NCBI GenBank assembly: GCA_903857815.1
Contig: CAIOGK010000116.1
Span: forward strand, 1 to 13,280
Reading direction: 5' to 3'
From: Candidatus Falkowiibacteriota bacterium
GTDB lineage: Bacteria; Patescibacteriota; Patescibacteriia; Patescibacteriales; UBA12465
Length of the DNA: 13,280 nucleotides
The notes below the pieces were generated by a model, which saw only the letters and a program-made list of their open reading frames with translations, made no database searches and was not told the origin of the DNA. A program made the position numbers and the translations under genes. Within the stretch, counting starts at the first letter, position 1. Each line of letters begins with the position of its first letter. This document shows, in pieces, positions 1 to 8,000 of the stretch.

Positions 1-17
1 ATTAGTAATAATAGCAT

Positions 18-23
18 TATAAT
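18..23 (+). promoter_or_regulatory. possible -10 box upstream of pilB
   Basis: A perfect TATAAT lies at 18-23, 11 nt before the pilB ATG at 35. If it is used, transcription would start near position 30, giving an almost leaderless message. Its -35 partner would fall at or before the window edge and cannot be seen. The surrounding DNA is very AT-rich, so chance occurrence is a real possibility. Confidence 0.25.
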
Positions 24-34
24 ATTTTAATAAA

Positions 35-1756
35 ATGTATATTAAGGAGGATAAATTAAAAGAAATTTTGTTAGCTTCAGGGCTAGTTAGCGATAAGTCT
101 TTTGAGTCGGCTAAAGCTGAAGCTTTTCGTTCCGGCCAGTCGCTAACTAACGTTTTAATCGGACGCGAAGAGATTACCGAAGACTATTTAATGGAGCTGT
201 TAGCTCCTTACGCCGAAGTTCCGATTATTGATTTGAAAAAAGTTATTATTCCGGGGGAGACTTTAAGTTTATTACCAGAAGCTTACGTAAAAAATAAAGG
301 AGCCGTTATTTTTGAATATAATCAAGAGGCGAAAAGCGCAAAAATAGCGATGCTTAATCCGCTTGATTTAGAGACTGTTAATTTTATTAGTCATAAACTT
401 AATGTTTGGCTGGAAGTTTATATGACTTCTTCGTCTAGCTTAGCTTTTGTTTTTAAACAGTACCGAAAAACTATCGGAACGAGTTTTAACCAAATTATTG
501 ACGAGAGTATTAAGCAATCAATTACACTTAGTGGTGATACGGATTTAACGAGAATGGCGGAAGCGATTCCAATTGTTAGTATTTTGGATAGTGTATTAGA
601 AAATGCAATAACTATGAATGCTTCCGATATTCATTTTGAGCCGTTACCTAAAAAATTATTAATTAGATACCGCGTTGATGGAATCATGCAAGAGATTTTA
701 TCTTTACCAAAAGATATTAGTCCAATTTTAATTGCGCGCGTAAAAATATTAGCCGGCATGCAAATCGATGAACATCGTATTCCTCAAGATGGTCGTTTTC
801 ACTTTAATTTAGAACAGGGAAGTAAGGTTGATATTCGTGTTAATATTATGCCTGTTTTAAATGGTGAAAAAGTAGAAATGCGTTTACTTAAGAGTTCGGC
901 TAAACCTTTAAGTTTAGTTGATTTAGGTATTAATGAAGCGTTAGAAAAAACTATCCTTAATGAAATTAAAAAGCCTCACGGTATGATTCTGGTAACTGGA
1001 CCGACTGGCCATGGAAAAACTACCACTCTTTACTCTATTCTTCATATTTTGAATACGTCTAAAGTGAATATTACAACAATTGAAGACCCGATTGAATATG
1101 AGGTTTCTAGCATTAATCAAACCCAGGTTAATACTAAGGCGGGGGTCACTTTTGCTAATGGACTACGCGCCCTGCTTCGTCAGAATCCTGATATTATTAT
1201 GATTGGAGAAATTCGTGATAATGAAACAGCTGATATTGCGGTTCACTCTGCCTTAACTGGTCATTTACTTTTATCTTCCTTGCATACTAATGATGCGCCT
1301 TCCGCTATCCCACGTTTGCTTGATATGGGAACTATGCCATTTTTATTATCTTCAACTCTTAATTTAGTTATTGCTCAGCGTTTAGTTAGAAAAATCTGTT
1401 CTTCTTGTGTCGCTTCTTATAAATTAACAGCTTTTCAAAAAGAGGCGGTTACTAGACAATTATCTATTTTCGGAGCATCTACCAAGAAAAAAGCTCAACT
1501 TATTCCTAAGGAGGCATACCACGGAAAGGGCTGTAAGGTGTGTGAGGGAACCGGCTTTTCTGGCCAGATTGGTATTTTTGAAATCATGGCAATTAATGAT
1601 AATATCCGTGCCCTTATTACCGATTCCATTCCCGCAAATTTAATCAGAAAAGCGGCGATGACCGGCGGGATGACCTCTATGTTTGAAGATGGTTTAGAGA
1701 AAGTTGGTCGCGGCCTTACGACCATCGATGAGATATTAAGAGTAACTAGTGAATAA
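35..1756 (+). CDS. pilB: type IV pilus assembly ATPase PilB (GspE/PulE family)
   Basis: Cytoplasmic hexameric AAA-type ATPase that drives pilus extension. The 573 residues cover a normal full-length family member. Residues about 5-150 form a GspE N-terminal (MshEN-like) domain. The ATPase core has Walker A GPTGHGKT at 322-329, an Asp box around E350/D351, Walker B DIIMIGE at 386-392 with catalytic E392, and a His box with H410 and H417. The zinc tetracysteine typical of assembly ATPases is complete (C455, C458, C500, C503), which favours PilB over the retraction ATPase PilT. The Walker A position usually held by Ser is His. The ATG at 35 is preferred because the N-terminal homology begins almost at once. 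A strong AAGGAGG lies inside the gene at 44-50, but the next in-frame start (TTG at 68) is too far from it and would cut into the domain. First gene of the operon, 2 nt before pilC. Confidence 0.97.
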   Translation: MYIKEDKLKEILLASGLVSDKSFESAKAEAFRSGQSLTNVLIGREEITEDYLMELLAPYAEVPIIDLKKVIIPGETLSLLPEAYVKNKGAVIFEYNQEAKSAKIAMLNPLDLETVNFISHKLNVWLEVYMTSSSSLAFVFKQYRKTIGTSFNQIIDESIKQSITLSGDTDLTRMAEAIPIVSILDSVLENAITMNASDIHFEPLPKKLLIRYRVDGIMQEILSLPKDISPILIARVKILAGMQIDEHRIPQDGRFHFNLEQGSKVDIRVNIMPVLNGEKVEMRLLKSSAKPLSLVDLGINEALEKTILNEIKKPHGMILVTGPTGHGKTTTLYSILHILNTSKVNITTIEDPIEYEVSSINQTQVNTKAGVTFANGLRALLRQNPDIIMIGEIRDNETADIAVHSALTGHLLLSSLHTNDAPSAIPRLLDMGTMPFLLSSTLNLVIAQRLVRKICSSCVASYKLTAFQKEAVTRQLSIFGASTKKKAQLIPKEAYHGKGCKVCEGTGFSGQIGIFEIMAINDNIRALITDSIPANLIRKAAMTGGMTSMFEDGLEKVGRGLTTIDEILRVTSE

Positions 1757-1758
1757 AT

Positions 1759-2976
1759 ATGAGTTTATTTGTTTATGAAGCTATTAATGAGGATGGTCGC
1801 ATAATTACTAGTGAAATTAATTCCGCTAGCAAAGAAGAAGTAGTCGCGATTTTAACTCAAAAACATTTAGCACCGGTGAAAATAGAACTTAAAGGTAGTG
1901 ATTCTAAAGTTTCTGTTGGTTCGAAAGCTATTTTTGAAAGTTTTTCCGCTTTAGATAAAATTATTTTAGTTCGTAATCTAGCGGCAACTATTAAAGCTGG
2001 CTTAACTTTAAGTGAAGCCTTAGATATTATGGTTGTCGATACTACCAAAAATATTGTTAAGAAATTTTTAGTGGAAGCGCGTCAAGGTGTTTTGAATGGC
2101 CAGCCCTTATCTAGTATTTTTGAAAAACACAGTAAAGATTTTTCGCCCATTTTTACCGGGATGATAAGAGCTGGAGAAAGTTCCGGCATGCTTGATCGTT
2201 CGCTCGAAGAATTAAATAGCCATCTCGACCGGGAATATAAATTAATTAAGAAAATAAAATCCGCCTTAACATACCCGTTAATTTTAGTCGTTGCTTCGAT
2301 TGGAATTATTACGGTTATGTTAGTTTTTGTTTTACCAAAATTATCTAAATCTTTTGCGCAGAATAATGTTGAATTACCAGCTTTAACCAAAGTTCTTATT
2401 TCCATAAGCAATGCTTTAACGTATAGCCCAATATTAGATGTCGCCTTGGTCGCTGGTTTTATTGGTTTTGTGATGTATTTTAGAAAAACTGCTTCTGGCA
2501 AGAAATTTTTATCAGAAGCCGCCTTTAGAATACCGGTTGCCAAGAATTTGATTAAAAAGATTATGTTGGTAAGATTTTCCCGAACCTTAGGAAGTTTAAT
2601 TGGGAGCGCCTTATCAATTTCCGAATCTTTAAATTTAACTGCTAAAGCGGTAGGAAATAGTAAATATGAAGAGGCAATTTTAAAAGCAAATAGTGATATA
2701 AAAAATGGAATTCCACTTTCTCGCGCCCTTAAAAATAATCCTAAGTTATTTCCTAATTTTTTAACGAGTTTAGTTGCGGTGGGTGAAAAAACTGGGACGC
2801 TTGATAAAGTTTTGAAAAATTTTGCTGATTTTTATGAAGAAGATGTAAGCGGCGCGTTGAATGATTTAACAACATTTTTAGAACCGCTTTTATTATTAGG
2901 AATGGGCGTTGTAGTTGGGTTGATTGCACTTTCTATTTTACTTCCTATTTACGGAATGGTTGGGACTTTTAACTAG
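1759..2976 (+). CDS. pilC: type IV pilus inner-membrane platform protein PilC (GspF family)
   Basis: Polytopic membrane protein on which PilB acts to insert pilins into the growing filament. The 405 residues match the family length. Two T2SSF repeats are visible, at about 66-191 and 270-393. Each carries the conserved G-E-x-x-G-x-L-D signature: AGESSGMLDRSLEEL near 138-152 and VGEKTGTLDKVLKNF near 341-355. Hydrophobic segments lie at about 171-193, 224-241 and 373-397, the usual three-helix pattern. The start is the ATG 2 nt after the pilB stop; no Shine-Dalgarno is visible, so coupling to pilB translation is likely. It is the only gene here ending in TAG. Identity is secure from the duplicated domain and the position after pilB. 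Confidence 0.96.
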   Translation: MSLFVYEAINEDGRIITSEINSASKEEVVAILTQKHLAPVKIELKGSDSKVSVGSKAIFESFSALDKIILVRNLAATIKAGLTLSEALDIMVVDTTKNIVKKFLVEARQGVLNGQPLSSIFEKHSKDFSPIFTGMIRAGESSGMLDRSLEELNSHLDREYKLIKKIKSALTYPLILVVASIGIITVMLVFVLPKLSKSFAQNNVELPALTKVLISISNALTYSPILDVALVAGFIGFVMYFRKTASGKKFLSEAAFRIPVAKNLIKKIMLVRFSRTLGSLIGSALSISESLNLTAKAVGNSKYEEAILKANSDIKNGIPLSRALKNNPKLFPNFLTSLVAVGEKTGTLDKVLKNFADFYEEDVSGALNDLTTFLEPLLLLGMGVVVGLIALSILLPIYGMVGTFN

Positions 2977-2984
2977 TTGGTTTT

Positions 2985-3452
2985 ATGAATAGAAACTTGT
3001 CTCTGAAATCGGGGTTTACTTTATTGGAAATTATTTTAGTAATTGGTATTTTGGTAATTATAGCGGCTATGAGCCGTGATTTTTATGGAAGTTTTATTGC
3101 CGGGGCACAGTTAAGCGATAATGCTGATACGATTGTTTACGACGTAAGGAATACAAGAGATAAGGCAATGAATGGCCAAGATGATAGGATTTGGGGCGTT
3201 CATTTTGTAAATAGTAGTAGCGATTACTATGAAGTATTTTCTACGCCTAGTAATTATGCGGATTTAGCAAAAACAGTTTTAGTTACTTCTTATTTAAAAA
3301 CTGGAATTAATTTTTCTTATCCCGCCGATGGCCAGTCGGTAGATATAATATTTAGTAAAATAAGCGGAACAACTACCGCGGCTAATATTATAATTAATGC
3401 CGGTTTAGATACAAAAACGATTTCTGTCCAGGGGCAGGGATTAGTTAATTAA
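2985..3452 (+). CDS. GspH/FimT-like minor prepilin
   Basis: A 155-residue prepilin with a class III signal: a short basic leader ending in G10, then FTLLE with the conserved Glu at +5 (E15), then a hydrophobic helix to about residue 30. Cleavage and N-methylation by a prepilin peptidase (not in this window) are expected after G10. The region after the helix, with an arginine/alanine segment around RNTRDKAMNG and a following WGVHF strand, resembles GspH/FimT pseudopilins. These sit near the pilus tip and help start assembly. The start is the ATG 8 nt after pilC and no ribosome-binding site is evident. There is no cysteine. It is too unlike a conserved major pilin, and too close to other minor prepilins, for me to call it PilA, though the major subunit is not seen elsewhere in the window. 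Confidence 0.85.
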   Translation: MNRNLSLKSGFTLLEIILVIGILVIIAAMSRDFYGSFIAGAQLSDNADTIVYDVRNTRDKAMNGQDDRIWGVHFVNSSSDYYEVFSTPSNYADLAKTVLVTSYLKTGINFSYPADGQSVDIIFSKISGTTTAANIIINAGLDTKTISVQGQGLVN

Positions 3453-3455
3453 TAA

Positions 3456-4094
3456 ATGAAAGTTTATTTTCAACAACCAGGTTCTTTACTGCTTGAGCTC
3501 CTAATTGTTATCGGAGTAATAGCGATTATAATTCCGATAATCGCGCAAATTGTAGTTTCTAGTTTAAGTGCTAATAAATGGTCAATGGAAAATAAGATTG
3601 CGACCGAATTAGTTGATGAGTCTATAAAAGCAATTGAAAATTCTAGTTTTGAAAAATGGCAAAATATTTATAATAAGACTAAGGGCCCTGATAATCATTA
3701 TTATTCACTAAAATCAGCCGGATCCTGGATTGTAAATCCTGGGGATGAATCATTAACCGTTAATGGTTTAAGTTATACAAGATATTTTACGATTGCTAAT
3801 GTTTGTCGCAGTGATGTTGATAAATCAATTATTACAACCGTTGGCGTGCCGCCTTGTACGGTCGGAAATAGTGACGACCCTTCAACTCAAAAAATTACTG
3901 TGACTGTTTTCTGGAGAGATGGAACAATTAGTCGAGAAGTATATTTAACTCGTTGGCGCAATCAAGTTTGTCATCAAACTAATTGGAGCGGAACGGGAGT
4001 TACTCCGGTTGCTTGTCCTAGTGCAGTTTATGAAAGTGCAACTAATATTGATACTACCGGGTTACCGGGTAGCCTAAGACTACAAGCAAATTAA
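3456..4094 (+). CDS. PilV-like (GspI-type) minor prepilin
   Basis: A 212-residue prepilin. The leader ends at G9, the mature protein would begin SLLLE with Glu5 at E14, and a hydrophobic stretch runs to about residue 36. The body has a VTVFWRDG-type strand near 148-156, common in PilV/GspI-like proteins. Four cysteines (C117, C134, C172, C187) allow two disulfides outside the cell. The tail ends in a NIDTTGLPGSLRLQ segment, which I recall from C-termini of patescibacterial pilin-like proteins (memory, not a search). The gene starts 3 nt after the previous stop and ends 1 nt before the hydrolase gene. Its role is probably as part of the minor-pilin priming complex with the H-, W- and X-like prepilins. 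Confidence 0.82.
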   Translation: MKVYFQQPGSLLLELLIVIGVIAIIIPIIAQIVVSSLSANKWSMENKIATELVDESIKAIENSSFEKWQNIYNKTKGPDNHYYSLKSAGSWIVNPGDESLTVNGLSYTRYFTIANVCRSDVDKSIITTVGVPPCTVGNSDDPSTQKITVTVFWRDGTISREVYLTRWRNQVCHQTNWSGTGVTPVACPSAVYESATNIDTTGLPGSLRLQAN

Positions 4095-4095
4095 T

Positions 4096-5070
4096 ATGGG
4101 AAGTAAAAATAAAAAAAATATAAATTATGATATTGAAATAGCTAAAAAATCCAAAAATTGGATATTTTATGTTTTTTTCGGAATATTAATAATAACTAAT
4201 ATTTTGAGTTTTAGCTTTTATTTAAAATCACGCTCGATATCTAAATGGCAGGGGATTTCTACTTTAATTAATCCGGTTAGAAATTTTGTTGATAAAAAGG
4301 ATATGATTGTTAATTTTCAGATGTTACGGGATGAAATAAATGCTATGGGAGCAAATAATACTGATGTTTCTATTTATTTTGAGTTTTTAAATACCGGCGC
4401 AAATATTTCGGCCAATAAAGATGCGGAATTTTTTCCGGCTAGTTTATCTAAGTTACCGTTAGCCATGACGGTCGTAAAAAAGATTGAGCGCGGGGAGTGG
4501 AAATGGGAAAATGAATTAGTTTTAATGCCGACTGATAAGGACGAACGTTTTGGTGAACTGTATAAACAGCCAATAGGTACTAGATTTACCATTGAAAGTT
4601 TAGTTAAAGAAATGTTAATTAATTCTGATAATACCGCCTATACTATTATTTTGAGAAATTTAGAGCCTGATGAATTTAAAAATACTCAAAAACATTTAGG
4701 TTTGGATTCATTTTTTTCTAATGAAGGAAAGATTAGCGCAAAAAATTATGTTGTTATTTTAAGGTCTTTGTATAATTCTTCATATTTAGAAATGGCTAAT
4801 TCGGAAAAATTAATTAGATTTATGGCCGAGTCTCATACTAATGAATTTTTAAGCAAGGGCTTGCCAGAAGGGGTTTTATTTTCTCATAAAGTTGGTATTA
4901 GCAATGAGCAGAGTGTTTATTTAGATTCCGGTATAGTTTATATACCTAATCGCCCATATTTTCTTATTGTGATGATTAATAATACTGACGAAAAGACTGC
5001 CCAGGAACAAATGAAAATAATTTCAGAGAAAGTTTATAATTATATTATCAATGCTAAAAACGAAGGCTAA
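4096..5070 (+). CDS. membrane-anchored serine hydrolase, class A beta-lactamase/PBP fold
   Basis: A 324-residue protein with one N-terminal transmembrane helix at about 21-43, so the catalytic part is outside the membrane. The three active-site motifs of the serine beta-lactamase/penicillin-binding fold are present and correctly ordered: SLSK (S116, K119), SDN (177-179) and K265-V-G267 in place of the usual K-T/S-G. I cannot find the E-x-x-L-N omega-loop motif that supplies the deacylating Glu in true class A beta-lactamases. I therefore infer a peptidoglycan DD-peptidase or related wall hydrolase rather than an antibiotic-degrading enzyme. It lies between minor-prepilin and exported-protein genes, with 1 nt before it and 9 nt after it. 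That suggests local wall remodelling for pilus passage, which is inference. Confidence 0.85.
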   Translation: MGSKNKKNINYDIEIAKKSKNWIFYVFFGILIITNILSFSFYLKSRSISKWQGISTLINPVRNFVDKKDMIVNFQMLRDEINAMGANNTDVSIYFEFLNTGANISANKDAEFFPASLSKLPLAMTVVKKIERGEWKWENELVLMPTDKDERFGELYKQPIGTRFTIESLVKEMLINSDNTAYTIILRNLEPDEFKNTQKHLGLDSFFSNEGKISAKNYVVILRSLYNSSYLEMANSEKLIRFMAESHTNEFLSKGLPEGVLFSHKVGISNEQSVYLDSGIVYIPNRPYFLIVMINNTDEKTAQEQMKIISEKVYNYIINAKNEG

Positions 5071-5079
5071 ATTTGAATT

Positions 5080-8000
5080 ATGAGAAAAAAAATATTTAAA
5101 AAATTAGTAATAGTGATAATGCTTTTTGCTATCTCTTTTTCTAATTTACCGTTTAATTTAATTTCTCGAGCGTTACAGACATATCAGGACGGCCGAAATA
5201 TTGTTGATAAATTTTGGAATGTTAAGTCAGACTCCAATGTTGTGGATAATTTAAAATTATTTGAATTAGCAAAAAGACTGGAGGTGGGAGGAGCAAATGC
5301 GGCGACAACTGTTAATGGAACTACTTGGTATCTTAGTAATACTAATGCTGCAACTGCCTATGGAACATCTGGACCAACGGCTGAGTATGCCGGGCAAACT
5401 GATATTACTCCAGCCGTTCCAACTTTAAAATCAACTGCTTTAGCTATGACGGATACCCCGGGGACAGCAGCCGTTACTAGAGGTGGTCTTATCGGTACTG
5501 GTAACACTTGGTTTAGAACTTTTCTTTCGCCTTTATTAGCGGCTCAAACTATCAATTCCGGAATGACTTTTAGATTAGAATTAGCAGCTACGGAAAGTAG
5601 TGCCGCAGCTAATGCTTATACGCGTACCCATGTTTATGTTTGGCGTCAGGGAACGGGATTAGTCGCAACCTTAATTGACGGTACGGCGGCGAACTGTGTT
5701 ACGGCAACGGAATATGGAACAACGGGTAGTGGTCGTGTTTGTGTTACTTCAGCTACCGCTTCTAATGTTACTCTTCAGGCTGGCGATCAAATTGCGGTTG
5801 AGGTTTGGGTACAGGCAGTTACTGGTTATACGGAAAATATTTTGTATGGTGGGTCAACTCATGTTATTCACAGTGGCGCTAATACTACCCCGATGTCCTC
5901 TTTTTCTACTTCAAGAGTAGTAACATTGCAAACAGCGACTGATAAGGGAACGAGATGGTTTTTAAGTAATACTAATGCGGCGACTGCTCATGGAACGACT
6001 GGCCCAACTGCTGAATATGCTGGTCAAACGGATATAACCCCCGCTGTTCCGACTTTAAAATCAACCGCCTTAGCAATGACGGATACGCCTGGCACGGCTG
6101 CGACAACCGTTGGCGGTTTAATTGGCACCGGTAATACGTGGTACAGAACTTTTTTATCACCAAAGTTAGCCGCCCAATCAATTGCTTCGGGTATGACTTT
6201 TAAGTTAGATTTAGCGGCCACGGAAAGTAATGCCGCGGCCAATGCTTATACGCGTGTTAATGTTTATGTTTGGCGTCAGGGAACGGGGTGGGTATCTACA
6301 TTAATTGATGGGACGGCCGCGAACTGTGTTACCGCAACAGAGTATGGAACTACGGGTAGCGGTCGTACTTGTGTTACAGGCGCCGGAGCTGCCGCTACTC
6401 TTCTTGATGGCGATCAGATTGCGGTTGAAGTTTGGGTACAAGCGGTTACGGGTTATACTGAGAATATTTTATATGGTGGGCCTCAGTTTGTTATTCATAG
6501 CACAGCCAATACTAATCCGATGTCCTCTTTTGCTACTTCGAGAACGGTAACTTTACAAACAGCTGTAGCGGCTACGGCAACAATTAGTGCTGCCGCTGGT
6601 TCACAAATTACTAATCTCGATTCTAGTGATACGTCAAAGTTTATAAATGATACAGCTTGTTCAAGTGATGGAACTTGTGCCGCTTTTAAAATTGCACCGA
6701 CTGGAGGGAGTGCAACTGTTACTTCGATTAAAGTGAGTGAGATGGGGACAGTGGCGGCTAATACAACGTTAGCTAATCCGACTTTAATATATGATACAGA
6801 TGCTAACTATTCTAATGGTACAACTGGGACTTTCGGCACTCAGGCCGCTTTTGCGGCTGATCAAACGGTAACATTTACCAACGCCGGTCTTGTTATCCCG
6901 GTAGATAATATTTATTATTTTTATATTAGGTTCGATTTAGTTAATGGCGCTAACTATCCAGCTGGAGGCAATACGATTGATTTTCAAATTACCGCTTTAA
7001 CTGACGTAGTAACTACTATTACTGAGGCGGGCACGGTTCCCGTAACTTTGGCTGGTTCAACTACGGTAAGGCCAAAAATAACTTCTTATACGAATTCTAC
7101 CGAGTCAGCGCTTAATTATTCGGCTGCTTGTACCGATTGCGGCGCTAGAATAGGTCCAGGCGCCCCCTTTCGACAAACGGTGGTTATTAACGGTTATGGT
7201 TTTGGTACTGATCCTGGTTTAGGATCAAGAGATACGGCAACTAATAAAGTAGAAATTATTGGAGTGGCGACTGATGTTATAGCTGATGACGGGAGTGCTG
7301 ATACTAATGTTAGCGCTTGGACTAATACTGCAATTACAATTAGAACAGATAGTAATATCGCTACTAATACTGATACAGACTTTGGTACAAATTATGGCGG
7401 GGTCAGTGCTTTGCAGGTTACCGCCGGAAGCCAGGTGACAGCAACTGATTTAAATTTTTATTTATTTCCTCAGGTAACTTCTGTAACTGTTCCAACGGCA
7501 ACGGCTAATGCCGCACGAGAATATAGTGCTAGTGATAGTGACGGCATTGTTACTTTAAATGGTACTCGTTTTGGAAGTAGTGCAACTGGTGGTTGGGTGC
7601 GAATTTTAGGTTGTGACTCAACAACCTGTTCTAGCCCGACTGGCTCCGCAGTAACAAATAGTTGGGATAATGCTGCCATTGTTGTTCAAGTTCCGGCAGT
7701 AATTTCCGATAGTGTTTATACTGGAAGTTTAATTATGCAACAAGGAAACGGCTCGGCTAATAAGAGTCATACTTATACGACAACTGGTTTCAGAGTTTTG
7801 CCGCGTATTACTAGTTTAAGCCCAACCTCGGGAATTATTGGCGACCCGATTACGGTTAATGGGAATCATTTTTGTCAAAATAATGGGACTTGTCCGGTTG
7901 CCTTTGATGCTAATAATAAAATTGTTTTTACTAGTGCTGTTAATGCTACGGTTTTTACAAGTTGGTCTAATACAGCGATTGTAACGACTGTTCCTGTTGG

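Noticed and set aside
2082..2543. Open frame of 153 codons on the - strand inside pilC.
   Set aside because: It is antisense to a fully conserved pilC, has no recognisable domain and no start signal. It is a shadow of pilC codon use.
2985..3452. Major pilin PilA.
   Set aside because: The body resembles GspH/FimT and it sits in a minor-prepilin series. The major subunit is probably encoded outside this window.
4096..5070. True class A beta-lactamase giving drug resistance.
   Set aside because: No omega-loop E-x-x-L-N motif was found, the third motif is K-V-G, and it is membrane anchored within a pilus operon.
5675..6550. Two alternative-frame open stretches (5675-5920 and 6305-6550) that look like each other.
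   Set aside because: Their similarity is explained by the tandem repeat in the real frame, and they have no independent start context.
5326..6564. Tandem repeat as a CRISPR array or mobile element.
   Set aside because: The period is 630 nt, it is in frame and coding, with no spacers, terminal inverted repeats or transposase.
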